Counted from the first letter of the stretch, positions 27,501 to 39,700 are shown. The stretch is 64,000 bases of DNA from Lingula anatina (GCF_001039355.2 NW_019775880.1:231844-295843); one strand, 5' to 3'. Notes: generated by a model from the sequence alone, not told the origin. Translations and numbers: made by a program.

Positions 27501-28020
27501 TCTATGTAAGTATTTTTTTCTTAATTTTTGGTGTCCTAAGGCTAAAAAAATGTGATTCAGATATTGAATCCCCTCTATTTTTGAAAATGGTAGTTTTGTA
27601 AAATTGGTGGAACTATGTTTAATAATAGAAAGTGATTTCAAGTAATCTTTTATTTTTGTTATGAATTACATTTAAGCAAATTGAATTTTGCAATTTTAGT
27701 TTAATGTCTGCAATATTTTAATGGACAGGCTTTACAACAAAGAGCTTGAAGAAAGACAGAGCAAATTCAACTCACAAAGAAAACTACAGGTTGGTGGTAT
27801 GGACAGATCAGAAAAAATACGCACGTACAACTTCCCCCAGGACAGAATCACAGACCATCGTGTCAAGGAAACCTTTCATGGGGTTGAGGATTTTATGGAG
27901 GGAGGTGTTGCTTTAGATGATATAGTGGAGATTCTGCAGCAGGAGGCCATGAAAGAGAGATTAGCAGAAAGATTAAAGGAATATGAAAATAATCAGCAGC
28001 CTAAAAAGAAATCCTCATAA
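24538..28020 (+). CDS. MTRF1L: Mitochondrial class I peptide chain release factor (MTRF1L-like)
   Basis: Terminates mitochondrial translation by hydrolysing peptidyl-tRNA at stop codons. Exons: 24538-25315, 25599-25687, 26071-26433, 27024-27141, a doubtful 27288-27505, and 27700-28020 (stop). The PCRF domain shows [10 protein letters not shown] and [24 protein letters not shown]; the PxT codon-recognition motif (PLT) without the MTRF1-type insertion favours MTRF1L over MTRF1. The catalytic loop [17 protein letters not shown] is intact, and the end has [20 protein letters not shown] and RITDHR. The first roughly 170 residues are basic, poorly conserved and probably include the targeting peptide, so the true start may be a later ATG. 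Intron 1 uses a GC donor (AAAG|GCAAGT). The conserved CQxERSQxKN segment expected right after HIPTG is absent and replaced by the doubtful exon. Sum 628 aa, long against about 380 in human. Confidence 0.85.
27288..27505 (+). other. Unrecognised phase-compatible exon inside MTRF1L
   Basis: An open stretch bounded by GGCTAG and TAT|GTAAGT encodes [18 protein letters not shown]..., then [20 protein letters not shown], then a Lys/Ser/Pro-rich tail ending VEDAKIY. It fits phase 1 on the left and phase 0 on the right, exactly what is needed between exons 27024-27141 and 27700-28020. It shows no similarity to release factors. The internal ATGGCAGATGATCC could also be the start of a nested or retro-inserted gene. 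I do not recognise the family. Confidence 0.45.
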
Positions 28021-30154
28021 TATTATTTGTCTACAGTTAAAAGCTGTTTACTGGTATTGCAGCAACATAACCTTCTTGCTTTCTGCCTTTAACAACTGTA
28101 AATTAAATTTATCCCCCAAAGTGTACAGAAAAAAGTACTCTGGAACATCAGCCTGGCTTCATACTCTGATAGCATGAAAAGAATAGGAAGAATACCCTCT
28201 ATCTACAGTATTCGTTTACTGGATATAAAATATGTCAAACATCCACAATAGGTGTTTCCAGCCAATTAATTAATTAATTAATTGCTGGTGTACTACTCTC
28301 TGCTAGGGCTGCAAATAATTATGTTCACTTTTTTCCAACGCGTCCCTGTAACTTTTGTCCAGATGGAAGCAAGTAAAACTGCATGCATGCAGATGAGATT
28401 GTATCTGCTCTGCAGGAGCTGGGCTTCTTGCTGATATGATAAATGTTTGTTAAGCAACCTGGCCCCTGTAACTCAAAAGCATCGCGTATTGCGAATAGCA
28501 ATATCACATAGAGGCTACTATGTATTATATGGGGCGAGTATGGGTGAGTTAAGGAATCGAGACGCTTGCGCTCACTCACAATGTTTTCAGGTTACTGGCC
28601 CTGGCTTGGCTTGGCTGTCTGCTGAAACAAGTCGTGGTTTGAGGAAACACTCTGAAATATCAAGCTTATTCTTATTTTTATTTGTCACAGAAGAGCAAGT
28701 TATTAAGGTCAGAGCAATTAACTGCCTTGATTACTATCAGGGGACTTGGAAGGGACTTGTTAAATGACAGTGCCTCAGTAGTTGTGCAAACAATTACCAG
28801 CTAGTAATCATCCTTGAGATTTCATTACAGGGTCACAGTTCAGAAAAGTTCCATCAATTCATCCAGAGACATATCAGTGAATATCTACTAAAAATCTATC
28901 TGCGGCCCAGGTAGAGGGTACTGCTTTACAGTTATTTCATGAAATGAAGCAAACAACAGAGATATGTTTTAGATTTTATATGAATTTAATTTTCAAAAAT
29001 AAAATTTCTGTATACACTGTTGATGTTTCAATAAATTAATCAATTAATTAGTTAATTTGTTGATAAGCATACAAACAGCAAAACACAGCTAAAGTTTTTC
29101 AATACCTGAACAGTGCAATAAAATATATTTTAATTCATATAGCAGTTTTCATTTTGGTGAAACGATTGTACATATCCTAACAATAAAAAAACAGAAACAT
29201 CCTGGCCTTTATTCTGGTTTTCTTTAGAACAAAAATTATATCTTGGACGGTACCATATATAAAATGTTACTCTGGTTTCAATATTACATAACTTGAATTC
29301 AAATGAAGAACAAATGTCAAGATGTTTCATTTTATATTATCTGTCAGATATATGAAAATTTATAAGGAAATGCACTGTAAAATATACAGTAATGTTCTAG
29401 ATCAGCTTTATTTTAGTGAATTTATCCTAAATTTATCTTCAGGAAACTAGCCCTAGAAGAGTAGACACTTGGAACAAATTTTTAAATGCAACACAAAAAC
29501 TATAACAAAAGAACACATTCACACAAAACGTTTGGTAGTGAAATTCATTTCACAAACACTAAAGATACAGGCACACACACATAAAAAATAATGTAAAATC
29601 TGGCTTCAATAAGAAACGTCAACAAATATGGAAATGCCTGAACCACTCCAGTATATACAAGTGGTTTCATTAAAGAAGCTCGCTTGTAAAAATTGTCAAC
29701 ATGAATAAATATTTATCAGCAGAACTATTATAAATTCATCTCTACAAATAAGTGTATAGATATAATTCAGTTGATTGCTAAAATAAAAAGGCCAGCAAGT
29801 ACATTGTGTTATAGGGCTCTCCTTAATTATGATACCTTTAACCGAGTTTCACTTTTTTTTCTTTTTTGTCAACCCGAAAAACACTACTGACTGATTCATC
29901 TTCCTCCTGCACATCAATGTTTGGTTAACACCATGAAAGAAAGCCCCTAATACACTATATTAGCCCTTTCAACTTTCAGACATTTTATACATTTAAAGGG
30001 CGCAATGACATCAATTTCATGAATGTCATACATAGTCAGGCAGGATTCATGTTGGAAAAAAAAATTTTATTATAATAATTAATATTCTTCATAACTATTA
30101 TGCCCTCTTTAACTTTCTATCACAGAAATCAATAAAAAAGTAATGAATATAAAA
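28021..30154. other. Convergent intergenic region / 3' UTRs
   Basis: It holds the MTRF1L 3' UTR (a CAATAAA at about 29029 is a possible signal), a MITE at 28461-28602, a (TTAA)n-like tract at about 28265, and, on the other strand, the 3' UTR of the membrane-protein gene ending at 30155. No further coding exon was supported. Confidence 0.5.
28461..28602. mobile_element. MITE copy (CTCAAAAGCATCGCG family), inverted copy
   Basis: GGCCCCTGTAACTCAAAAGC at the left and GGTTACTGGCCC at the right frame a segment that matches, in reverse orientation, elements at 42948-43086 and 48950-49079. Shared internal words include CGAATAGCAATATCACATAG and GGGGCGAGT. The termini are imperfect inverted repeats. 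Non-coding; family unknown. Confidence 0.7.
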
Positions 30155-33100
30155 CTATACATCTTGGACATGTCTTTCATAGTGGTTATGAGTGTTATTG
30201 ACAACCACAAGTCTAAAAGCTCCCAGTATCACGGCCACCTGGCGAGCAAATCCATTGATGATATCTATCAAGGGATTAAGTCCAGTCCGTAAGGCTACAA
30301 ATAAATTGTATAAAAATATAGAAACTGGTTGCAAGATACCATTAAAGATGGCTGACAAGACTGGTTTGATGAGGTAGTCCCCAGTAACGACTAGGATCCC
30401 AACAAGAATTGGATGAAGGATGTGTCGCATCACAAATCTGTATAGCTCCACCACAAATATAATGAAGAATCCAACAATAAGCCTTAGGACACCAAAAAAC
30501 TCCAAGGCAATCCTCCTTGAGATCATCTCTGCCCTGAAAACAATAAAGCAAACCTTGAAAATCTTTAATTTTCTACATATGAAATGCCTTACATTTACAG
30601 TAATACACTGGAACTGTTTAAATCTGTATCATCAGGTGAATTCTTGAACAAATCTGTTTTTTAGATATGAATATCTTTTACCATAACCTACAATAAGTCA
30701 TTTCAAATGTAAAAAAAGGTCTAAAACATGGGGTGTAAATGCTTTTACATTGACAAAAAGCTGGAAATCCAATGAAATGCGCTTACTTGTCTGCAATCTT
30801 TGGCAGAGCTGCATCTACCTCATCTGGCCTGGCTGCATAGTACTCTGTGCTACTGTCTTCAAAGTAGTACACATATCTGGGGGGAAAAGGATGACCATTA
30901 CCAACAACTATTGAGAAGATAAATCTCCTTATAAATGCATTTTGTGTTAATATATTGCAACCTTAAAATAACTGCACTCCAAACTTGTATAAAGCAAAAC
31001 TGCAGATTACAAACTAAATTGAAAGCAAAGGGGGCAGAGTTTTTATATTAAAATTGTAAAATGTGAATATAATAATTTTTGGTTTTTAATCAACATGATA
31101 TATTCAAATTTCACATTTCTAACACTTGTAAAATAATTGAAATTTGCCATCACACACAGAAATGGTGGCAATGAAACCAACTAAATGAAAAAACTTATCA
31201 AGCAAATGCATTCTGATTCATTGTTTTGAATGTGTTGAATACAAAATGTGAATTTGACAATCCATGGAAAAAGTACTTCAAATGCTATGAAAATCCACTT
31301 CATAGCTAAGAGTATTTCATGTTAAAAAATTGCCCTCTTTGCTATTAAAATGTAAACTGTAAAAATGAGATTAAAGGTCAATACACATACCAATATCATG
31401 AGAATTAATGACTAATTTAAAAGTTAAAATTATTACATTTTTATAATGAAAAACAAAATTTCATTTATCAGCATTATAGTCACTTGGTGTGTATGACTCA
31501 AAACCATGATTATTGAAAAATAATTTCAAAAACAAAAACATACTTATTATCATCAGGATCAGTGTGATGAACTACTGTTTTGACTTTTCTCTCTTTCTTT
31601 ATTTGGTTTGGATCCTTTCCATTTACGTCTTCATTAGGCTTACTAACTACAGCAAAGTGGTGCAGAGGAGAGGTGTTGTCTTGCTCAGGCATATTTTCAA
31701 CTAGAACTTCTTGTGACGTATTAGCCTATGAAAATATGAAAGTCCCAAGGTTATAAGCTGGAAATTAGCAACAAAAATTGTAATAAAACCACAAGCATGT
31801 TATGTCACATGTGAAGTCTGACATACACATCAATATTTATTGTAAAATGAAGACTAATAAAGTAACAACAGATTCTTCAGTGAACAGCTTGGAATTATAC
31901 TCAACCAATTTATGTCTCCTTAAGGAAATCTAACTGATATACATTAACAATACTGTTACTTGACACTGTGCAGTCATCCCCCTTCCTCCTGTCTCTGTCC
32001 TAATGCTTAAATCACTGGTAGGTAAGGTCGCATTCAGAACAGATGATCCTCAGATCTACTGGTCTGCAGATCAAATATGGGGGATTGTACATGAAAGCAA
32101 GACCGCCTAATCTTTTAATGGTCTCCCCACTTCCACGTGGAGTAAATTTCGCCTTTATGGTTTTACTGCTAGGCCCCTGCAGGGAAGGCACATATGGAGG
32201 CAGGGAGGGATTAGGCGGATTATTTGTGTCATCTTGCTTTTTTCATTTCTACATGAATGACATAAATTACATATTTCCTTTTACCTGATGTTTTGGACTT
32301 TTCTTGAATTTCTGACTGAGTTTACTTCCAAGGTTTTTGAAGCTCTTTAAAGAACTTCCAGACTTTTGATTTTGGTCCTCTGGTTCTACATCTATTCAAA
32401 CACAAGACATAGGTTTTAAGATAATTCTTTTTCACTAGTGCTCCAAAACAATGATTAAAATTCTCTTGTTTTAAACAAAAATCAATACTTTTCCCATTGC
32501 AGTAAGTGAGTAAACGTGTAAGTTGTTTAGAGAAACATTACTAACTGAGAACAAAAAACAACATATAAATTCTGTTAAATATTTTTTTATAAATAAAATT
32601 TAGAATTGAAAAAAATAATGGTACATATATTCAATGGTACATATCAGGAAACACTTCAAAGTTTGAAAGAATATTTGCCACTTAAATCAAAATTTTAAAG
32701 TCTGAAATTAGCTTTGAAATACCAATATGTAATGATAAAAGCTAATTTAGACAAATATAAAGTAAAGATGGAAATAATGGAAAACTCGAGATTTAAGAGA
32801 TAGGAAGCTAATAAACAATGTGGCTTAGTACCTATAGTGGTTTGGCCTTTCTTCAAATCCTGGCGCAATTCTGCTAACACCCTTTCCTCTGCCTCTGAAT
32901 CATCCCATGAATCCAGAGCTGCAAGCAATTAGTATTCATAACATTGATTTTTTGTAATGCACATAATAATATGTAAAAATGTTAGATACAAAGTAGTTAT
33001 AACTTAATGAAAAGTGAACCAACCAGTAGTCTTAGAGTAAAGAGGACATTCCTGAGCAATTGTTAACCATGTTTCCTTCTGAAAACTTTTCAAATATCAG

Positions 33101-35767
33101 AAATCAAATCCTGCCTTTCATCAATCACCATTTCCTGTCATTTTTTCAACAAATTAAAATGCATGTTATGAAATCAAAAATACATCCAAGATATCTTCTC
33201 ATGAGGTGATACCAATGTATTTTTCTTATTTAAAAGAAATATTGTACTTAGAGAGCGTGCTGTGAGCAAACTGAGAAGAACAAACTTGTTTCCATAATAT
33301 CTTACCTACTGTGTCCCCACTTGCAGCTGTTGGGCTCTGGGACTCGGTTCAGGATCATATGTATTTCCTTTGCGATCTTTACCTGGAGGTCTGGAAGCAG
33401 GCTGCTCACGATCCCTGGGAACTGAAATACAATAAAATCCCTTTGATTTTTTTTTAACAAAAATCAAACACAAGTTAATTTCTGTAAAATGTCTGCGCAA
33501 TATTAATTATGCTTTGAGGGCAAAATTTCACCTGTTAGAGCTCCTTTGAAATCATAAGGGGGAGTTTCTTCCTTTTGATTTCTTTTGGTTCTTTTCTTTG
33601 ACTTGTTAGGCTGTGACTGGGAAATTGAGACGGACACACTCTCCTCTTCACTGTCACCACCACGATCAGTGAAAGTGAATCCTCCCAAAGGATCGCTGAT
33701 AATAAAATATAATTATGATCACAATAAAAAACACTCTTAAGCTTCAACTTTGATTCTGACAAGCAGAGCAGCCATTTTTATGGGTGCTTTCAAACAATTC
33801 AAATGACCGCAAGTTAGAAGCTCCAGGAACAGTGGTCAAAAAAAAAAAAAAAAAAAAAAAATTTAAAAAAATAAATAAATAAATAAATAAATAAATAAAT
33901 TAATTAATTAATAAATAAATAAATAAATAAGTTTTAAAAAATTATTAGTCTGAAGGTTTATTTGCCTGAAAGATCAATTGTAAAAAAGGTCCTTTGCTCT
34001 AAAGATTTGTTACTCTTAAAGTTATCCTCAAAATACACTTTGTTGAGAGTTAGCAGCATATTGGTTGAATGCAGAAATTACCAAAGAAAACTGCTTCCTT
34101 TATCTTTTTTGTAGTTTAAATGGAGCCAACATCCTGCTAAAAAATCTGTAACCATGAGATAATGAGGTACCAGGCCAATCAAACCTTGGAACCAATAAAC
34201 TTCATTAAGGTTTTTTGCTCTATCAAAGTAGACCCATTTTATGGTCCAGCATCACTATGTATAAAGGTTAAATAAATCACCTTGCAGTATCTTATGTATG
34301 ATGTGAACCAAGAAGATAAAAAGCATATCAGAAAACAAAGCAAAAAAACTATTGCAATGCAGATGGCAAACTTGTAATACTTACTTGGGCTTTTCCTTTC
34401 CAGCTTTTTTCCCTCTTCCCTCTCCATGTCTTTTTGACTTTTGGGGCTCAGACTGCCTCGGTGATTTCATACCTGAAGGACAAAAATATTTTGTTGTTCA
34501 TACTTCTCACTTTGTTTTTTTTAAACTAGTAACTTCATATCTGATGCTTTAGATTAATTAACATATATTCTAAACAGCTAGTGCATTCAATGCTAGAAAT
34601 GAGCTTCTGCATTCTATTTAACACAAGCTTTCAATACTAAGCTACCAAGTACCAGTAGGTAAAATATGAATAAACCATGCATTAAGGAAAAGCAGTTACT
34701 TCTATCAGCAGGTGTAGGCCTTTTTCCCGTTGTATCTCTGACAGGCCTTTCATCTGCAGAGCTCCCCTCTATCTTTGGAACATCCTGGATGACTTCTGAA
34801 GGGCTGTCCCACCCAGAAGCCTCGTCACTCTCAGAGTTTCTTCTTTGGCCAAACTGCACAAATAACATGATAAACATTTCTTTTACTAAATTTCAAAAGC
34901 TCCTATGAATTATTTGTGACTTGACAGCCATGAACAATCAAAGCAAAGCAGGAGATGGCATATAGCCAAGTGCTGGAAAACAGTCACTGTGTTAAAACTT
35001 ACCTTAAAGTAAAAAGTGGTCAAGTGGAATATACTGAACATGTACAGTATATGGCTTCTTATTGTAAAACTCATTTTTGGCCATATAATCTCCTGTTCAG
35101 CTTTGCCTTATTTGCTGATGCTTGTTGGGTCGAGAATTATTTACTAGTAATGAAGTTTGAACATGGAGCCATATCTTTTATGATAAAACTACTCTACCAA
35201 ATGGTATAAGAGGTAATGGTGTATATATGGCAATTTTAATAAATGTGTTATAAATACAAACTGATTTTGATTTTATTAATCAATGACTTTATTTATCGTA
35301 ATGGAAGCCTTGGGTGCCAGTATAAATTACTAGTAAGGTCATTATTTGAGGTTTTAAAATTCACCAACCAATCAAGATTTTCCTGTTGTGGCAAATTTCG
35401 CAAGTCGACTGTGATCAACTACAATTTTCTTTAAAAAACGACTAATATCTGTCCTCATCTTTCAAATCATAAAATTTAAAAAAAAAAAAAAAACAAAAAT
35501 TAACCTTCTTGAGAGCAACAGTTATTTTATAAGTCGAAAGTTTGTATTTGACCTTGGAATCAAACTAGTAGACTTCTAATTTCATTCAGCTGTTAAACAA
35601 TTCATCCCAACTTCTTCTCAACGGGCGCTACCCAAGAAGTTTCCAAATCGATATAGTAATTTAATCAGAAAAGACTAAATGACAATTAAATCATCGAGTG
35701 CCTTTACAAATTAGAAACAGTCTAGAGATATAAAGCATTTCCATAAATCAATGCATCAACTTACCAT
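30155..35767 (-). CDS. Unrecognised 430-aa protein: disordered N-terminus, hydrophobic C-terminus
   Basis: Ten exons join in frame: exon 1 ends 35765 with ATG as its last three bases, then 34853-34700, 34472-34385, 33695-33532, 33421-33383, 32918-32832, 32391-32285, 31725-31544, 30876-30787, 30533-30155. Residues 2 to about 270 are polar and low in complexity (FGQRRNSESDEASGWDSPSE, DRGGDSEEESVSVSIS, acidic DSWDDSEAEERVLAELRQDL, Lys-rich FKNLGSKLSQKFKKSP). A conserved-looking YVYYFEDSSTEYYAARPDEV precedes about 100 hydrophobic residues with three to four possible membrane helices (FFGVLRLIVGFFIIFVVELY, ILHPILVGILVVTGDYLI, FARQVAVILGAFRLVVV). It ends HNHYERHVQDV. The layout suggests a C-terminally anchored membrane protein with a cytosolic tail. 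I do not recognise the family. It is head-to-head with UMPS at 124 bp. The 39-nt exon 33421-33383 was chosen because the longer alternative meets a stop. Confidence 0.75.
33838..33930. repeat. Poly(A) followed by (AAAT)n microsatellite
   Basis: About 24 A residues run into repeated AAAT units with a short TTAA interruption at 33900-33910. It lies in intron 3 of the membrane-protein gene. A poly(A) tract followed by AAAT repeats could be a decayed retroposon tail, though no body is visible. Confidence 0.9.
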
Positions 35768-35891
35768 TTCAATACTCGTAAGTTTCAGCTGTCACGTTCA
35801 CCCCGATAAAGTTAGAGGTACCATGATAAAGCATAACTCAAGATTGATCAGAATATAAAAACCGATCGTTTGTTATGCTGACCTTCACCTT
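35768..35891. promoter_or_regulatory. Bidirectional promoter between the membrane-protein gene and UMPS
   Basis: Only 124 bp separate the two start codons (minus ATG 35767-35765, plus ATG 35892). A TATA-like GAATATAAAAACC at about 35851-35863 lies only 30-40 bp before the UMPS ATG, implying a very short UMPS 5' UTR if used. The same block is repeated at 36625-36748 in the second allele copy with both ATGs preserved. Confidence 0.65.
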
Positions 35892-36074
35892 ATGATCGAT
35901 ATCGAGGCAGCTTGTCTTCCTGTCGGGATGGGGAGCGCTACAAATTTGAACGATCTTGTGTTAAAATTGTTCGAGATTGGTGCTGTAAAATTTGGTAATT
36001 TCACTTTAAAAAGTGGAATACAATCGCCAGTGTATTTTGATCTAAGAGTGATAATATCTTATCCGGATTTAATG
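35892..36074 (+). CDS. UMPS: UMPS exon 1, orphan copy (allele 2)
   Basis: Encodes the first 61 residues of UMP synthase, [20 protein letters not shown] through [18 protein letters not shown], ending ISYPDLM before a GTAAAA donor in phase 0. The protein sequence is identical to exon 1 of the complete copy at 36749. It has no exons 2-11 of its own before the single N at 36334. The exons that fit it are at 43708-48738, beyond the inserted complete copy. Confidence 0.92.
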
Positions 36075-36333
36075 GTAAAATGATGTTTCTATGATCTCAA
36101 AACGTGAATGCATTGCTACCGAATGAATGAATGAATGAATGAATGAATGAGAACACGTGTTTTTCCATTATTTGTTATTATTGTTTTACGTTCTTGTGCT
36201 ACCTTCTTTCGTTCAGGTAATAATTTTTCTCGGTGTAATTTTCAGATAAGACCTTTTTATTACCGCTTAAACAGAATATTAATTTTCATTTGATAAAAAA
36301 ATTAACCGATTACAGTGACGTCATATTTGCTCC

Positions 36334-36334
36334 N
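36334..36334. other. Single N: probable contig join (left edge of inserted haplotig)
   Basis: The isolated N in TTTGCTCCNTTTTTTTT follows transposon sequence inside UMPS intron 1. What follows is homologous to the region starting near 35467, that is, it steps back upstream of exon 1. This is the expected junction when an alternative-allele contig is inserted. Confidence 0.8.
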
Positions 36335-36621
36335 TTTTTTTTAAAAAAAGCAAAAATTAACCTTCTTGAGAGCAACAGTTATTTTATAAGTCGAAAGTTT
36401 GTATTTGACCTTGGAATCAAACTAGTAGACTTCTAATTTCATTCAGCTGTTAAACAATTCATCCCAACTTCTTCTCAACGGGCGCTACTCAAGAAGTTTC
36501 CAAATCGATATAGTAATTTAATCAGAAAAGACTAAATGACAATTAAATCATCGAGTGCCTTTACAAATTAGAAACAGTCTAGAGATATAAAGCATATCCA
36601 TAAATCAATGCATCAACTTAC

Positions 36622-36624
36622 CAT
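36622..36624 (-). CDS. Second copy of the membrane-protein gene start codon exon
   Basis: The minus-strand ATG followed at once by a GTAAGT donor is repeated here in the duplicated promoter block. No downstream exons accompany it: to the left on this strand lies the single N at 36334 and the other UMPS exon 1. This fits an allele contig whose left end cuts the divergent gene. Confidence 0.8.
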
Positions 36625-36748
36625 TTCAATACTCGTAAGTTTCAGCTGTCACGTTCACCCCGATAAAGTTAGAGGTACCATGATAAAGCATAACTCAAGA
36701 TTGATCAGAATATAAAAACCGATCGTTTGTTATGCTGACCTTCACCTT

Positions 36749-39700
36749 ATGATCGATATCGAGGCAGCTTGTCTTCCTGTCGGGATGGGGAGCGCTACAA
36801 ATTTGAACGATCTTGTGTTAAAATTGTTCGAGATTGGTGCTGTAAAATTTGGTAATTTCACTTTAAAAAGTGGAATACAATCGCCAGTGTATTTTGATCT
36901 AAGAGTGATAATATCTTATCCGGATTTAATGGTAAAATGATGTTTCTATGATCTCAAAACGTGAATGCATTGCTACCGAATGAATGAATGAATGAATGAG
37001 AACACGTGTTTTTCCATTATTTGTTATTATTGTTTTACGTTCTTGTGCTACCTTCTTTCGTTCAGGTAATAATTTTTCTCGGTGTAATTTTCAGATAAGA
37101 CCTTTTTATTACCGCTTAAACAGAATATTAATTTTCATTTGATAAAAAAATACTTAAATATGCTTAATTTTACTAATCATTTTGTTTATCCATTTCTCAG
37201 AAGTTTATAAAAAATTTTACAGATAGACGTCTCAGAACATTTATATCAAGCATCAAAAACAGGTTCTACTTACCAGTCTGTGTGTGGTGTGCCGTATACT
37301 GCCTTACCCTTAGCCACAGTTTGTATCATTTATAATACTAAAGTTCTGTTTAACCTTTCATTTTGCATAATTTGTTTATGCACACTTGCACTTAAATACC
37401 ATGAAATTTTATTAGAGCAAATATGAGAGGGTATATACACAAGGAATCTTTCTTTTTGTGATAATTTAATGAGTTGTCATTGGATGTACGTCACATGCAA
37501 TTATCTTATAGACTAGTGAATATATTTTAGTATATTAATATTTGCAGACTCGTAAATTTTTTTTTTTTCGATTCAAAATCCATAGACCGATATATTGAAA
37601 TGTTTTTTCAGTGTATCTCTACTGCTCATAAGTTCCCCATGTTAATACGTAGAAAGGAAGCCAAGGACTATGGAACCAAGAAGATCATAGAAGGTCACTA
37701 CAAGCCTGGAGATGTGTGCTTAGTTGTAGAAGATGTTGTAACCAGTGGATCAAGTGTTTTGGAGACAGTTTTGGTATGGGTTACACATATTTCAAGAGTA
37801 TGAAAAATGCTTGACTGACCCTTGTAAACTAAAGTTCATCTCTGAATCATGTTACTTTACATTGTCTTCAGAATGTTTAAGAAAAGTTTCAACTTTGGTA
37901 AGTTGATGGACACATAGAAGTTATGTTGCAGTGTATGATTCTAAAAATTATTTTATTGCAGTGCACTCATCTGTAAAGCACTTTTTGTAAAGCACTTTCC
38001 AATTTCAGAGGGAAAATCCCATCTTGGTGCTTATTTCTATTTATCTTCAATATTTTTACAACTTTCTCTGAAATTTACAAATGAAATGAGCTGAAATGAG
38101 ATGAGGTGCAATAAATAGATAAATAAATGAAAATAGAACTGCATTTCTTTTTGCAGTCTCTGCAACAAGAAGAAATTAATGTGACAGATGCTGTTGTGTT
38201 GGTGGACAGGGAACAAGGTGGCAAAGATATGCTTAAGACCAAAGGAATTAAACTGCATAGGTAAATGATATGTTTTATTATATTTTGGCCAGAATGTACT
38301 TTTTCAGTTTTCAGAATTGCTATTCTCATGTAACATGGAGTATTGACTAGCCCAAAATATGAAGTGCTATTACCAATTCATACAGAGTCAAGTATAGTGT
38401 GCTTACATATTTTAGTTTTAATTTTAATCACAACATATTGCATTAATCTTTATATTATTTATGGTTGTTCAAAATGAAATGGTGAATCAAAATGTAGTCC
38501 GTATGTGAATATACTTTTGTAAAAGTGGATATTCAAATACTTTTTTCTAAAAAAAAAAAAAAAGCACGCACTAACTCATTTTGAGTAGCCCCTAATTCTG
38601 AACAGCGCCTTTGCAAGACAATAGAATTAGGTAAACAGATTAATGTTCCATAAAACATGTCCTTTTAAACATGTTTATCTTTTAACTAATTTTGATAATT
38701 AAAACTTCTTTTTCTAGTGTCTGTACTATAACACAAATTTTGGAAGTTCTTGGCAATATGGGAAAGCTGGAGCAAGATGTAATAAACAGGACCAAGCAGT
38801 TCATCCATGACAATAGATTTAATCCCAATGGAAATGTGAAAAGGAGTCCAGAGGATGAAGGAGGAGACAGAAGCATCAAACGAGTTAAGAGGGTACCATT
38901 CTTTTTGCATGCTTGGTGTTGGGATCTCTGATGTAATGCTTTAAATTTGTAAATGGATGTGCAGATAACAAGTTGACTGATCTACTCACCTTTTGACTTC
39001 TGATCCTCTTACCGGAATGGCACTACAAGTAACAATGTGAAACACTGCATGCCTCTGATAATACTTTTTTTTATAATATAAGAATTAAAAGAATAAACAG
39101 CATGTTGATAATGGAATCCTAATCAGGTAACATAACTCAATATGCAGTACTTATTGTAAATACCAGTACATGTATGATTTCCACTGTTGTAAGATAATAT
39201 TCAAGGGGTTGTATTACTTCCAACTAAAATTACTGCTTGCAGATAGGGCATGCAGTGTATGTTCAATTGTTGGAATGATGTTATGTCACATTAAAAGTTC
39301 AGTACATTGACTCTATATATTAGTTTCTGACATGTTTTATTTACTTTTTTAANNNNNNNNNNNNNNNNNNNNNNNNNNNNNNNNNNNNNNNNNNNNNNNN
39401 NNNNNNNNNNNNNNNNNNNNNNNNNNNNNNNNNNNNNNNNNNNNNNNNNNNNNNNNNNNNNNNNNNNNNNNNNNNNNNNNNNNNNNNNNNNNNNNNNNNN
39501 NNNNNNNNNNNNNNNNNNNNNNNNNNNNNNNNNNNNNNNNNNNNNNNNNNNNNNNNNNNNNNNNNNNNNNNNNNNNNNNNNNNNNNNNNNNNNNNNNNNN
39601 NNNNNNNNNNNNNNNNNNNNNNNNNNNNNNNNNNNNNNNNNNNNNNNNNNNNNNNNNNNNNNNNNNNNNNNNNNNNNNNNNNNNNNNNNNNNNNNNNNNN

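Larger units (their letters stand above)
35460..36333. repeat. Shared promoter/exon 1 block, allele 2 (first copy)
   Basis: From about 35490 to 36288 this segment is almost identical to 36350-37150, offset 857 bp at the UMPS ATG. Differences include single bases (CTACCCAAG against CTACTCAAG; GCATTTCC against GCATATCC) and a (TGAA)n tract of about 7.5 units here against 5.5. It ends in 45 bp of inserted transposon and the single N at 36334. Confidence 0.9.

Noticed and set aside
31510-31692. Independent 60-aa gene on the minus strand
   Set aside because: It is an internal exon (31725-31544) of the membrane-protein gene with matching phases on both sides.
33306-33421. Longer version of exon 5 of the membrane-protein gene
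   Set aside because: Extending beyond the CCAG|GTAAAG donor leads to an in-frame TAG or a wrong phase with the next exon; the 39-nt form joins cleanly.
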